From Anastrepha obliqua (taxonomy: Eukaryota; Arthropoda; Insecta; Diptera; Tephritidae), in assembly GCF_027943255.1 (NCBI RefSeq), contig NC_072896.1, positions 38,776,501 to 38,840,500 of the forward strand: DNA of 64,000 nucleotides, read 5' to 3'. Of this stretch, positions 11,246 through 22,099 are shown piece by piece. The first letter of the stretch is position 1. Every line of letters begins with the position of its first letter. Both the position numbers and the translations under genes were made by a program. A model generated the notes under the pieces. That model had not been told where the DNA came from and searched no databases. It was given only the letters and a program-made list of their open reading frames with translations.

Positions 11246-11829
11246 TATTTAAAGACACAAGCGAAACATGCACGTACATACGTATTCAACGATTTCCTTC
11301 TGCATTTTAGCAAAATTTGATAAATCAAAAGTAAAATGCTTCGAAATTTATTGAATTGCATGCAATGCTTAAGTGATGATTGCTATGAAGAAGTTGTGAA
11401 AAAATCAACCAAGTAAATAAAAGTAAAATATCATTTGAAAAGCGAAAAGCAAAATACGGAGCGAAATCGCACGCATGTGTAAAGGGAAATCAAAATAAAG
11501 TTGAGTGGCGGGACGTGATGTTTGTGAAAAGGAATTTTGTTTTTGATAGCAAACACAAAAAAACACATCGAAGAATATTCAACAGCATTGAATGGGCGGC
11601 TGAGCATAAATTGAAAGACGAGAAACTTGAAAACCGTTTTAGAGAAATAAATATAATACAAATTATTATAGTAAAAACTGGAGGAGGCTGTTCTACTGCG
11701 AGGGAAAGGTGCAAGATTCACAATTTAGATAGTTGGTTATTTAAGGCCCTCGCCTCATTTGAAATGGTTCTTGGGTGTTTCTTTAAAAGCGTGTAAAACG
11801 GAAACGAAAAAAGACTTTTTTATTTTTCT
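11246..11829. other. No gene seen
   Basis: AT-rich, without supported features. Confidence 0.5.
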
Positions 11830-12600
11830 TAGAGTATTTTACCATGAAACTTAAATTCAGGCTTCCGGACCACTGTAGTGTTTTCCAAGCGAAGGTATCT
11901 GCAATTAAGGCAGCAGTGGACTGGTTACCGTTAAGGTTACCGTAAATATTTACTCTGATAGCCAAGCGGCAATTAGGGCCTTGGGCTCGTTGTTTGTGCG
12001 TTCGAGATTGGTCGAGGAATGTCTGGCTTCTCTCTCGATTGCATTCGAATACTTCGACATCAGGCTCATTTGGGTTACCGGTCACAGCGGCATAGAGGAA
12101 AACTGCTGGGCCGATGAACTGGCTAGACAGCGAATTTTGGGGACGGTTTCGTCGCGAAATGAGAGGATTGGGGTTGCCTTAAGAACGTGTGGTCTACTCC
12201 TGGAAAGATGAGCCTCGAGTCAACTCAGCGAGCGCTGGGCTAGTGCGCAAACGTGCAAGGTCACGAGATCCTTCTGGCCACGGGTAGATCGGGAACGCTC
12301 GACGGAACTCCTAAGGCTAACAAAGCCCCAGCTCTCGAATTTGGTGGGTATCCTTACCGGACACTGTCCGTTAGGTGTTCATGCCGTGAGACTTGGGATT
12401 GCCTCAAGTCCGTTCTGCAGCAGCTGTCGGGAGGACGAAGGGTAATCATCTCAACACCTTCTTCTCAGCTGCTCTGCTCTCGTCTGGCATAGATTTAGAC
12501 ATCTGAGCTCTCTTTTTTCGCTACGCCTGCGGATATAGCGGGTATAAATATCACAAATTTGGTGAAGTTCATCAGTAGCTTGTGGCGGCTAATTACGAAT
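11830..12600 (+). mobile_element. Non-LTR retrotransposon fragment: RNase H and Cys/His tail
   Basis: RNase H motifs read SVFQAKVSAIKAAVDWL (about 11878), IYSDSQAAIRALGS (about 11949) and IRLIWVTGHSGIEENCWADE (about 12060). After a frame change the tail has SFWPRVDRERSTELLRL, VGILTGHCPLG and AVRLGIASSPFCSSC (about 12270-12425), then LVKFISSLWRL near 12560. This order is standard for I/R1/LOA elements. Only two or three frame breaks are needed, so it is younger than the 7.4 kb relic. No RT is present, so it is 5'-truncated. Confidence 0.78.
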
Positions 12601-13439
12601 GCAAATCAGCCACCGTCGGTGGCGTCGTAAAATGCACGATCATTATCGTCTCCAATCCCAAGGGTTCTTCTTCCTTCCCTTTTCCTTTCTCCTCTCCCCT
12701 GCATGGCATTGCCATTATCGTGTAAACTACTATCATCGGGAAAAACAATGTTTAGTATTTTTTCGGACCTTTAAAGTAAAGAAAATGGTCGAAAAACGGT
12801 TCGTTCACTCTTTTGTCAAATTTCATTTTATTTTTTTCAAGGTCTTAGTCCACAAGATAACAATATTCATACTGAACAAGCACCTTTTTGACTTGACTTT
12901 TTGATTTCAGACACCTGTGAGTCCAGGAATCCGTGTCGCCAGCGACACATCTTTATTTGGAAGACCATGTTTCGAAGGCTGACGACTTTTTGAACGAACC
13001 TCGTATGGGCAAAAAACAAAATTTATTTTTTTTAAATGGATCAAAATAAAAAATCTTTTTGAACCAGTTGCTTGCGCAGAAAGCACCAAAGTTGTTCAAT
13101 GATGGAATAAAGGCTCCACCCAAGAAATGGCAAGAGACCGTGGATTAAAATCGCACATCGTCATTATTTTGTATTTGTCAGAAGGCCTTTTATTCCGATT
13201 TTAAGCAAATATACCATATAAACGTTTTATTAAAGTGATTTTTACAAAGCTTTTTATATTTTAATTTCACCAGCTATCTCTGAACGCGACTCAACCTTTT
13301 ACTCGACTCACTCTCGGGTATCTGAGCTCGTGTCATTGTTGCGCTTGGGTGTAGGGTTGTCAAGTTGCTGGCACATTGATCTTCCGATGGTAAATTCATG
13401 AAAATTATTTGGATCGAAACTTGGCGTGAAACTTTGCTC
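12601..13439. other. No gene; possible decayed DNA element
   Basis: Around 12780-13080, the layout of a T-rich run, a TTGATTTCAG-like sequence and a GC-richer stretch resembles 13780-14000 within the next element. This hints at an older relative without visible ends. Confidence 0.35.
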
Positions 13440-14145
13440 TGCCTGCTTTAGAGGCTTAAAAAATCGATTTTTTTTTTTGCATAAATGTCTTCCCAAACTA
13501 TCCAAGAATGTGTCCTCAAAATTTCAGAAACAAATTCAAAATATTTTTGGAGTTACAGAAGAAATTGTGAGCAAGCCTCGAGCAAGTTCCCGAGCGGCCT
13601 GATCGCTCGAAGTGCGATTTCTCGGTTTTTTATTTTTACGATTTTTCCTAATTGGCGGGAGGGATAGGGAAAAAGTTAAACGTCCTATCGAAACGAGATA
13701 ACATTGATTGTATTCGGAATTAAATTCTCTTCGAATTGAACCTAAAAAACCATAAGAAAGTTATGAGTAACCCACTTTTTAAACAATCTAAAGTGAATTT
13801 GTTTTTCCAAAAAAATGAATTTTTTTTTTTAATTAGCGAAAAATTGTTGAATTTCTCACTTTTCTCACTTTACTATACTGAAATAAATTTTTCTTTGGGT
13901 TTTTGGTTTCAGATGAAAATTGCGACCTGCATCTTTCCCGCCGCACAACACATGCACACTCGAGGCGCCTTGGCAAAATGCTTGTACCAGGCATAACATG
14001 ACATATATTTTAATGAAAAAATTTGAGAAGACTGTTGAAATATATAACAATAAAACTTGAAAGTTTCGTTTCAATCGAATATTTCTTTCCTTCCCAAAAA
14101 AACCACGAACAAACCAATTTTTTGAAGCCTCTAAGCAGGCTCCCC
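13440..14145. mobile_element. Non-autonomous DNA element with ~30-bp inverted ends
   Basis: The left end GCCTGCTTTAGAGGCTTAAA and the reversed right end GCCTGCTTAGAGGCTTCAAA are matched and extend a further ten bases with mismatches. Length is about 705 bp. The interior is AT-rich and non-coding, with a TTTTTGGAGTTACAGAAG motif like the TTTCGGAGATA motif of two other elements here. No clear target duplication is seen. Confidence 0.65.
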
Positions 14146-15224
14146 CCTTAAGTGCGTAATATAACTCTCAATAGATAGATTCGGCAAATATGCAGGAATT
14201 TATTATATTTATTTTTTTTCGATAATACATAAGTTGGGAGCGAGCCACGAATATACTGGCCCGCCCAATTGTGCTTCTAATAAGTATTTTCATTCTTGCA
14301 TGCGTTCCTATGTGACGTACTGTATATGAATATCTAATAAAAAAAAAGTCCCCAACGCATGTAAATTATATTATTTTGTAATCTTGCGTGGATTAAACAA
14401 AAACTGCACAAAGTGTGTTGCTTTCTTCTCTTTTTTTGTTTTTGTTTTGCATTTGCTTGCTTGTGGGTTCTCACATAAGTCCTTCACCAGCCTCCTAATG
14501 TAATTTCCATAGAATTGCAATTTTTCGCATAAATTTTCAAGGAGGCGGATGGCATGCAGCATTGCACATATTGTTTGTAAACAAGGACACTTGTGGTCGA
14601 CGAAAGCGAAAACAAAAACAAAAAAAAAACATATGTAACAAAAAATGCATCTACATAAATATAACTAAACAAGTAAATGTGTATAAAGGATGCAAAAGGA
14701 AAAATATATGCGCATCCTTATTTTTTTCTCGAACTACTCATAAATGTTCCCCCTTACGTTTGCATGCGGCTCATTGTCTGTGTAAAAATGAAATAAAGCG
14801 CGTACGGAAAATGCACTTATGTACGCAAAAAGCCACAAATTGTTTAGCATGCTTGCAGGCGTTCAAGCGTGGAAGGAACTAAGAAAAAAAAACCTTTGGT
14901 TGTAGCAATTGCGAACATGGGGCAAGACAAGTGCATAAATTTAATTCCCCTATGAAAATGTTGCATCAGGGTTGTTTCATATAACTCCAAGTATTTTTAC
15001 TTACATAAAAAATTTGCATACGTACACACATACATGCATACATTATGCAGCTAAAATATGTCAATGTGCATTCGTGCATGTGCGTATACATGCGAATCAT
15101 TTTCATATTCTCGGCATGGATGGCCACTTGAAATGTTGGTGCGTCTTGGCAAATTTGCGCTCCACGAACAAGCCATAAATATTTCTCGTGCAAGGAAATG
15201 TTTTAAAGCAAAAAACTCTTATTT
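14146..15224. other. No gene seen; simple repeats
   Basis: AT-rich with ACAT-type tracts around 15020-15045. ORFs here are simple-sequence artefacts. Confidence 0.5.
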
Positions 15225-15387
15225 GTTATTACTATCTAAGACTAATAAGATTGTTCAAAATCTGTTGTAACTTGTTTGTTGCGGCTTCTAAGGTTTTATG
15301 AGTTGCCAATAGGACGGTGTCATCTGCAAAAGTTGCTATCATGTCGATACTTGCAGGCAAGGGAATATCAGGTGTGTACAGCACATA

Positions 15388-15596
15388 CACATAGTTACTA
15401 AAGTATACATACGATAAAATATTTCTTATTTTCTTAGATTAAAATTGTTTTTCTTATTTTTTGTATCCTACACTAATAAATTAAATTAGTCTTATTATTT
15501 TAACAACACCCTGTATATTTTTTTGTCAGCGTTGATAAAATATGTACTAAAAACACTAATAGTGCATCCCAGTAATGTTACATAAGTGTACATACG
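15388..15596 (+). repeat. Left IR/DR arm of the Tc1 element
   Basis: The outer transposase-site repeat is at 15397-15413 and a diverged inner one (ACATAAGTGTACATACG) at 15580-15596. These are probable transposase binding sites by analogy with other IR/DR elements. Confidence 0.85.
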
Positions 15597-15739
15597 CGAG
15601 TAGTTTTTTTTATACGCCGCTAATAATACCGTTAGAAATTTTATGAAAATGCGTTTTGCTCATTAATAGAAGATCAGTGTTGCGACTGATATCAGTTTTT
15701 CCAGACTTAATTGTTATTTAAGATAAAAAAACGTAAAAA

Positions 15740-16774
15740 ATGCCTAAAACTAAAGAAACCTCCGAGGATATTCGTAAAAAGGTTGTAAAACTAAGGCGCG
15801 AAGGAAAATCTTTACAAGGAATTGGTGAAATTTTAAATTTAACAAAACGTACTGTACCGACAATAATAAAAAATTTCGAAAATAATGGAAATTGTGCGAA
15901 CAAACATCGATCAGGTCGCCCACGTAAGCTTACTGAAAGACTGGAGCGGACTATTATTCGAACAGTGAAGGATAATCAAAAAAAAAGTGCGGTTGCAATT
16001 AACAATGAAATAAGGTTGAATCACGATATTGAGGTTTGTAGCCAAACGGTACGTCGTTGCATTAAGAGGAATGGGTTTTTAAGCAGAGTTGCCCGAAAAA
16101 AGCCCCTACTGAGAGCCGTAAATGTTGTTAAACGGTTGGAATATGCTGAAAAGTATAAAAATGTCCATGTTAGCGATGCAACATTTTGGGAACGAGTTAT
16201 ATTAACGGACGAATGCAAGTTTATGGTATTTGGAGGAGACGGGCGCGCTAAAGTTTGGAGAAAACCAAACACGGAGTTTTTGCCACAAAACGTTAATGCA
16301 ACTGTGAAACATGGTGGAGGATCTCTTATGGTATGGGGATGTGTGGCAGCAAATGGTGTTGGAAATTTAAGGTTTATGGAAGGTACTATGAATAAGACCA
16401 TGTACATTGAAATTTTAAAAGACAGTTACATTTCCAGCACGCAAAAACTTGGTCTCGCAGAAAATGCTATATTCATGCACGACAACGATCCCAAGCATTC
16501 CTCGAATCTGGTGAAAGAGTGGCTGCTATATAACGTAAAAAATAAACTGGAACATCCACCCCAATCACCAGATTTAAATGCAATTGAACATTTATGGGAT
16601 CATCTGAAAAGAGCCTTAAAAAAACGAAACATAACGTCCATTCCATCATTAAATGGGTCTTTAATTCAAGAATGGGATTTAATATCGGCAGAAACAACAA
16701 GAAAATTGGCACTGTCCATGCCAGCTAGATTATCTGCTGTAGTAGATGCCAAAGGAAGCCATACGAGATACTAA
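15740..16774 (+). CDS. Tc1-family transposase, DD34E, intact
   Basis: A 344-aa cut-and-paste transposase of normal length for the family, acting at the element's own ends and inserting at TA. The N-terminus (residues 1-50) is a helix-turn-helix of the paired type, followed by an AT-hook-like HRSGRPRK (56-63) and a second helix-turn-helix (about 70-125, SQTVRRCIKR). Catalytic residues are visible: D157 in ILTDECKF, D248 in HDNDPKHSS, and E283 in LNAIEHLWD, with 34 residues between the last two. HGGGSLMVWG (191-200) is a family signature. The ATG at 15740 is in an A-rich context and is the first in frame. No stop or frameshift is present, and the key residues are kept. It lies centrally between the two terminal arms. 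Activity cannot be judged from sequence alone. Symbol left blank because the subfamily is not settled. Confidence 0.95.
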   Translation: MPKTKETSEDIRKKVVKLRREGKSLQGIGEILNLTKRTVPTIIKNFENNGNCANKHRSGRPRKLTERLERTIIRTVKDNQKKSAVAINNEIRLNHDIEVCSQTVRRCIKRNGFLSRVARKKPLLRAVNVVKRLEYAEKYKNVHVSDATFWERVILTDECKFMVFGGDGRAKVWRKPNTEFLPQNVNATVKHGGGSLMVWGCVAANGVGNLRFMEGTMNKTMYIEILKDSYISSTQKLGLAENAIFMHDNDPKHSSNLVKEWLLYNVKNKLEHPPQSPDLNAIEHLWDHLKRALKKRNITSIPSLNGSLIQEWDLISAETTRKLALSMPARLSAVVDAKGSHTRY

Positions 16775-16803
16775 AATATATATTTTTTTAATTATTAAAC
16801 AGC

Positions 16804-17015
16804 CGTATGTATACTTTAGTCACATAGCGAATAAGTGTAATTTAACAAAATTACAATATTTAAGCATATTTAAGTGAAATTTACATTTTTGTTAATTTTG
16901 TTTTTATTAATATATGAAATAAAATGCTTTTAAGTTTAACATTTATATATCATGTTTGATTTCTTACCAAAAAATAGGACTTACGCTCCCGTATGTATAA
17001 TTTAGTAACTATGTG
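16804..17015 (-). repeat. Right IR/DR arm of the Tc1 element
   Basis: The inner repeat CGTATGTATACTTTAGT (16804-16820) and outer repeat CGTATGTATAATTTAGT (16990-17006) differ at one base. The arm runs to CTATGTG at 17015. Confidence 0.88.
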
Positions 17016-18720
17016 TATATGGTAGTACAGGCCCCAGTACACTGCCCTGAGGTACACCGGCTTCCATGAGTTGAATGTTAGAGTCACATAAAAGTATCTG
17101 TTTGCTAAATAGCTTTTCATTAACAAATAGTAGTCGAGTGGAAGATACTGTTTAAGTTTAAATATTAAGCCCTTGTGCCACACGCTGTCGAAAGCTTTCG
17201 TTACATCAAAATACACAGCAACGCATGCATTTCTTTGATCAATTTCTGACAATATTTAATTTGTCACTCTATGTACCTGTTCTATTGCTGAATGCTTTCT
17301 ACGAAATCCGAATTGGTCTGAAGGGAATAAGTTTCGCGCCTGTAGTATGGGGTCAAGGCGGTCAAGTATAAGCTTCTCAAAAAGTTTGGATAATGATAGT
17401 AATAAAATAATTGGTCTGTATGAAGAAGCTTCAGAGGCGTCTTTATTAGGTTTGGGTATCGCGATGATTTTAGCAACCTTCCAAGGTAGTGAAAAATACT
17501 TCATTCGTAATGCTGAGTTAAATATATTTCTTAAGTAGAGAGCGGCTTTGCCAGGTAACTCCTTTAGAATCCTTCCTGTGATTCCGTCATATCCTGGGGA
17601 TTTATTTACGTTAATTTTAGTCTCAATTGCTATTCGTATTTCTTTCAAAGTTATTTTCTTGATTGGTATATAATATTTATGTTATTTGTGAGGTGAGCAT
17701 GAAATTCAGAGTTGACAATGGCTGATTTGTATATGTTTTTTTTAAATGATCAGCGAGTATTTTTGCTCTTTCTTTTGGTGTTTTCGCCCAAGAATTTGTC
17801 CTTGTCCTTAGAGGGGGTTGGTGCATAACTGCGTTACCGATTTTTTTGCGGAAGACCAGTGTTTGTAGCTCTAGTAGCTCCCAGTGATGCCATATATTTT
17901 TCAAATTTTTCGTCCTTGTCCACTTTTAATATATCTTTAATTTCTTTTGTTGCTATATTTAGCCTTTTTTATTGTAATATCTGATAAACGTGTAGATGCC
18001 ATTGTTTTCTTAGTTTTCGTTTTTCTTTGATTTTTTCCAAGATTTTATGGGGTAATTTGTGTTTGTTGTTACTCATCTTGACTATAAGTGTTAAGTTGTT
18101 GTTGCATATACTATACTGCCATTGAGGTATGCGATTGCGGAGGCTATTTCTTGTTCGCTCTTTAGCGGGACTTTATTGTTAAGGCTTTGCTCCATAATTT
18201 CACGAAAATAGTTCCAGTTCGTATAATTACTTTAAAATTTATGTGTATTGTAGTTTAGGATAGGACTGGTTTCATAGCTTAATAATATTGAAGAACGGTC
18301 AGATGAGAGGTCAAAGCTTGGAGTTATTTCCAGTTGCTCACTTTTAATATATTTCGTAATGTAAAAGTCAAGTTGGTTCTCCAGAGCTTAAAAAGATACT
18401 TCTATTTTCTATAATTGCATCGTAAAGATTTTTTCCTTTCGTGTTTGTTATTCTGGATCCCCATAAGGTATTCTTTGCATTGAAATCTCCGCCTACAATA
18501 AAACGGCCTTCAAGAGTTTTAAGAAAGTCAAAGTATAGTGCCTTAGAATTTTTATGTTTAGGAGGGCAGTATATGGCAGAAAGGGTTAAATGTCCACTAA
18601 AGTCCTCACATTGTATAGATGTCGCTTGTACGTAGTCCTGTCTATAGTGGTTCACATCAAAAAAATAAAACAAATTTTGAAATAAAGAGAAGGAATTGCT
18701 GTATTCACGAAAGACCAAAT

Positions 18721-19129
18721 ATCTAATATTTTGCCGACAATATTGGTACAGATATTGCTTCTATTTCTTTTAATTTCTTTAATTATCAACTAAAAAATAC
18801 ACCAACTGAAATCTTTAATATTCCAGACTAAGTCATATTGGTTGATTCCTATTGATGTTCTAAGCATGCGATACACATCTGAGCGGAATCAATCGGTCAA
18901 TCAGTAGATGGCAGTCATTGTTAGAAATTCATTTTTGGGAGAAACGCTTTAAAAAATCGAAGTACCTAACACAAGATACACACATACATACGCCTGTCAC
19001 TTCATAAGTAGGTTGTATTCAAAAAAAATAACCCTTCTTATGTACGTCTTCACTTACGTGCTTTATCTGTTCTGTTTTCAGGTAGTTGAAAAATTCATCA
19101 CTCCACGAAGCTGGTATTAACTCGGTGAA
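18721..19129. other. Unassigned sequence
   Basis: No supported frame. It may include decayed 5' parts of the Jockey relic and of the next mariner relic. Confidence 0.35.
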
Positions 19130-19710
19130 AATTTGCATGCGAAGATTTATTACGATTTTCATATGACATATTGCAAGATAGAGGCTTTTTTGGGCATTAG
19201 TGGGATCAGCATATATTGAATATTGTCGTCAAGAAAATGTGTTGTCGTTGGATACCAAAGAAAAGCAGATTATCGCTTGTTTCGTTGGGAAATCTGGTCA
19301 TGTCGCAACTGTACCAGTAGAGAAACTTTAAACAGTCAGTTCTCGGTAGTACACAAAGATTTGTTTGGAATTATAGGAACCATCACCAAGACAATACGAG
19401 CTCTCCCGTAGCGGCTTACGCAAGAGAGTTTTTGAACACTCAAAAGAACGAATTCAATGGGGCATCCGCCTGTTTTAGCACCTAATGATTTCTTTTTGTT
19501 TCTAAGCATCAAAAACAAAATGCGAGGTCAACGTTTTTTAAAGCCTCTAGACCGACTATTGAAGTCTTTAAACTGCTTGTTTGGAGGCGTTCACTCTTAA
19601 GTGGGAAAAATTCTTTGCAAATTGATTCAAGTCTATGCAAAAGTGATTAGACTTCTAAGGAGAATATTTTAAACAGCAAAAAAGCCATTTTTATTTTTAT
19701 TTTACTATGT
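19130..19710 (+). pseudogene. mariner transposase relic (family M1)
   Basis: Across frames it shows KIEAFLGISGISIY, VKKMCCRWIPKK, SLGNLVMSQLYQ, HHQDNTSSPVAAYAREFLNTQ and LAPNDFFLFLSIKNKMRGQRF, a recognisable mariner order from helix-turn-helix to the third catalytic Asp. Most of the region before the first catalytic Asp is deleted. The same family is seen at 50.7, 57.1 and 60.1 kb. Confidence 0.7.
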
Positions 19711-20288
19711 GTTTATTATTAAGCGCAAAATATAAAAAAGCAAGCGCTCGTGCACTTTAATTGAATTTTTTTTTAAATCACTAAATATGTTTCAAATTTA
19801 TATTAATATATTAAGCAATCTTCCAGTCATATTAGTAAACAGAACGGTAAATTGGAAAAGCGAAATAAAATTTGATAGTAGCACTGAAAAAACTTGGCAA
19901 TAACGCAGCTGCCGCATATTCCATAGAAACACAAACATCCGCCTCTCAAAATCCTCCACATACATATAGACATGTGTACATATGTATGTGCATATACACA
20001 TACATAGCAGTAGATGCACATCAGCAGAAAATAGAAGCGACGGCAACATAAAGAAGCTAATTTACCTTATCGCAGCGCCAGCGAGAGCGAAAGCTAAGGA
20101 GACAAATTGCAAATGATAGCGAAACTCATTATATTATATAAGTATATGTGCGTTTGTGTGTAAGGCACATGTACATTTATTCCAAAGCTAGAATGCAAGC
20201 TTCTCTCATATGCGAGCAGAAGTTTTGACTGTGCCCACCCAGCAGGGAAGCTCACTAGCAATGCAATTTAGCGATTATGGAGAATGTA
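19711..20288. other. No gene seen; ACAT tracts
   Basis: AT-rich, with CACATACATA/TATGTATG tracts around 19960-20005. The 83-aa reverse frame is a simple-repeat artefact. Confidence 0.5.
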
Positions 20289-20672
20289 AAGGGTGGATAA
20301 GTTTCAAGGCCCGGTGTTGATTTTAAATAAAATACAATTTTTTTAGGAAATTATTGTCATTTCTCTTTATTATGATAATATTGGTATGGCTCAATTACGT
20401 TTGGAATAAAATATCGGCCAAATGGCCGTCGCGGACTCGGCGGCACACCTCCATCCGATGGTCCAAATTTTCGATGACGTTGAGGCATAATTGAGGTTTT
20501 TTGCCGTTAATGTGCCGAATTATATCATCCTTTAGCTCTTGAATTGTTACTGGCACATCGACGTATGTACACCTTTTCTTTCAAATAACCCCAAAGAAAG
20601 AAGTCCAACGGTGTCGTTGACGTTTAGGTGGGGTTCACATTCAACATCGGCCCTTGAAATTTAACCACCCTT
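20289..20672 (-). mobile_element. Internally deleted DD41D mariner-type element (copy 1)
   Basis: 384 bp with TA at both sides (20287-20288, 20673-20674). The ends read AAGGGTGGATAAGTTTCAAG and, reversed, AAGGGTGGTTAAATTTCAAG. On the minus strand the interior holds only the C-terminus of the transposase: FFLWGYLKEK, IQELKDDIIRHINGKKPQLC and a GGHLADIL-like end. Relative to 39869-40249 it has a 4-bp insertion in the coding part. The shared deletion shows that both copies descend from an already deleted element. Confidence 0.88.
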
Positions 20673-20699
20673 TAGAATAAGACTAAAAAGTAGACTACG

Positions 20700-21070
20700 T
20701 AGCTCGCATTCCTTCATTTTCACATAAAAAAGACTTGTGAATTTTTCACGCATATTTCACAAACGATTTTGTTTGCCCTTCTATTATACGAGATCTTTTC
20801 CAAAAACAAAAATGACTTTATATAATATTTTTCTAATTTATTTCTGCACCAATATCTATTTATATGTCTACACCGATACCTGATACCTCCTTCGGTATAA
20901 AACACGCGAATTCTCGGAGAATTTTGATATGCGATTTTCGGTTTGGCGATGCCGTTTTTATTTCTCCAATCATTGCAAATCTCCGCGTTTTTATGAGTAA
21001 ATTCAGCTTTGGAAATAGGAAAAAATCATTTGGTGCCAATGGTATAATTATAGCGCGGTTTGCTGCCAAT
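20700..21070 (-). pseudogene. Possible mariner C-terminal fragment
   Basis: The minus-strand frame reads LAPNDFFLFPKLNLLIKTRR at about 21040-20980, matching the third catalytic Asp region of mariner transposases, then IGEIKTAS. Beyond that the resemblance fades. It could be a small relic only. Confidence 0.4.
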
Positions 21071-21149
21071 AATTACAGATTTTCGTATCCATTTTAAATT
21101 CATGGAATAAAAATTACCGCTATCTCTAATGTACAAATTGACAAATTTG

Positions 21150-21310
21150 GCAAAGGGTAGGCAAAATTAATTTCCCTATGTTATAATTTTTGCCAATTGC
21201 GTCGTACCTCGATCATAGTTCGAACTTGAGAACTAAACAGCTGCAGCATACAAACGAACAAGAAACGGTGCGCTATGCTCTACACGACTGTGGAAAAATT
21301 CCGCAGATTT
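21150..21310. mobile_element. Partial CAAGGTGGC-family MITE
   Basis: GGCAAAATTAATTTCCCTAT, TTTTTGCCAATTGCGTCGTA and GAACTAAACAGCTGCAGCAT align with the other members of this MITE at 11041, 37490 and 55681. Clear ends are lacking. Confidence 0.6.
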
Positions 21311-21325
21311 TTTTTAACCAATAAC

Positions 21326-21810
21326 ACGGTGCTACAGTGAATCAGAACTTTTGAAGTGACATGATGAGCATTGTAGATCTAGCCGAGAACGACGCGGAAT
21401 CGTGTTCAAAAAATTTTTAATACCCTCAAATTTTTTATTTATCGATTTTGGGTGTTTTCCGACACTTAAACATTCGTAGCTCGTCTGCATTTTATCCGAT
21501 TTCCAATCTTGAAACAGTTTTGTTGAGGTAAATGGTAGTCCTTCTGACGTATGTCTTCTATTTTTCACGCCAAGCAAAAATAACCACTGATTTTTCAGAA
21601 CAAAACTTAAATTGTAGTCAAGTTTTCCAATGTTTGCGAGTTTAACGAGATGTTGTCGATAATATTGAAATGAAAGGTTTATTATTAGTACATAGAAAGT
21701 CTTATAGCTGTGTCTATTCCGAATGTTAAAAGCATTTAATTTCAAAAATCGATCGAAATGTGTCGAAGTAACGCATTTTTTTGTAAAACAATCTGGACCC
21801 GAGAATTTCT
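21326..21810 (+). repeat. Dispersed repeat Z, copy 1
   Basis: Starts ACACGGTGCTACAGTGAA and proceeds through CTTTTGAAGTGACATGATGA and CTCAAATTTTTTATTTATCG. A diverged reverse-oriented copy ends at 23660 with TAGCACCGTGTAATC. No coding content. Probably an old non-autonomous transposon; its far end was not found. Confidence 0.6.
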
Positions 21811-22099
21811 GTTTGTGTTGATGATAGTCCTAAATCTCGTACAAGATCATGATAGTCTGCATTTGATACTAAATGACGTTCATTTAAAGTTGCTCCAATT
21901 GGAATATAAGGTCTATCTCACTATCTCCATTTAAATTTCCACTGACTTTCATTGTATATGCGTTCAAAAAGAAGGTTATATCCTTCAACCACGGCCTTAC
22001 TTTTTGCGAATTCCAAACGATGCTTTTTGTCAAGAAACATTCCGTAGATGTAACAAAAATGATTACGCTTATCACACATTCTGATTTATGTTTACTTAA

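Larger units (their letters stand above)
15388..17015 (+). mobile_element. Full-length Tc1-like transposon with IR/DR termini
   Basis: 1628 bp, flanked by TA (15386-15387 and 17016-17017). The ends CACATAGTTACTAAAGTATA and, reversed, CACATAGTTACTAAATTATA agree at 19 of 20 positions. The motif ending TATACATACG occurs twice at each end, at 15397-15413 and 15580-15596 on the left and at 16804-16820 and 16990-17006 on the right, with offsets of 183 and 186 bp. This is the inverted-repeat/direct-repeat arrangement known for Sleeping Beauty-type, Minos and Paris/S elements. It encloses one uninterrupted transposase gene. It is inserted in a Jockey RT relic and is therefore younger than that relic. 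Confidence 0.93.
15225..18720 (-). mobile_element. Jockey-clade non-LTR retrotransposon relic, split by a Tc1 element
   Basis: On the minus strand from right to left, the endonuclease part (18718-18368) shows LSAIYCPPKH and FIVGGDFNAKNTLWGSR. A linker carries AKILADHLKKTY (about 17760). The RT follows: SPGYDGITGRILKELP, IIAIPKPNKD, SSYRPI and LSKLFEKLIL (17620-17400), and motif A as YFDVTKAFDSVWH (about 17215). Motif B' PQGSVLGP is in another frame near 17040. The frame then jumps over the Tc1 insertion (15388-17015) and resumes as IATFADDTVLLATH near 15340, motif C with both Asp residues. One in-frame stop lies at 17256-17258, and other frame shifts make it inactive. The 3' end is missing after about 15235. 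Confidence 0.85.

Noticed and set aside
14562..14882. 106-codon frame with several Cys residues
   Set aside because: Low-complexity Lys-rich start and no zinc-finger spacing.
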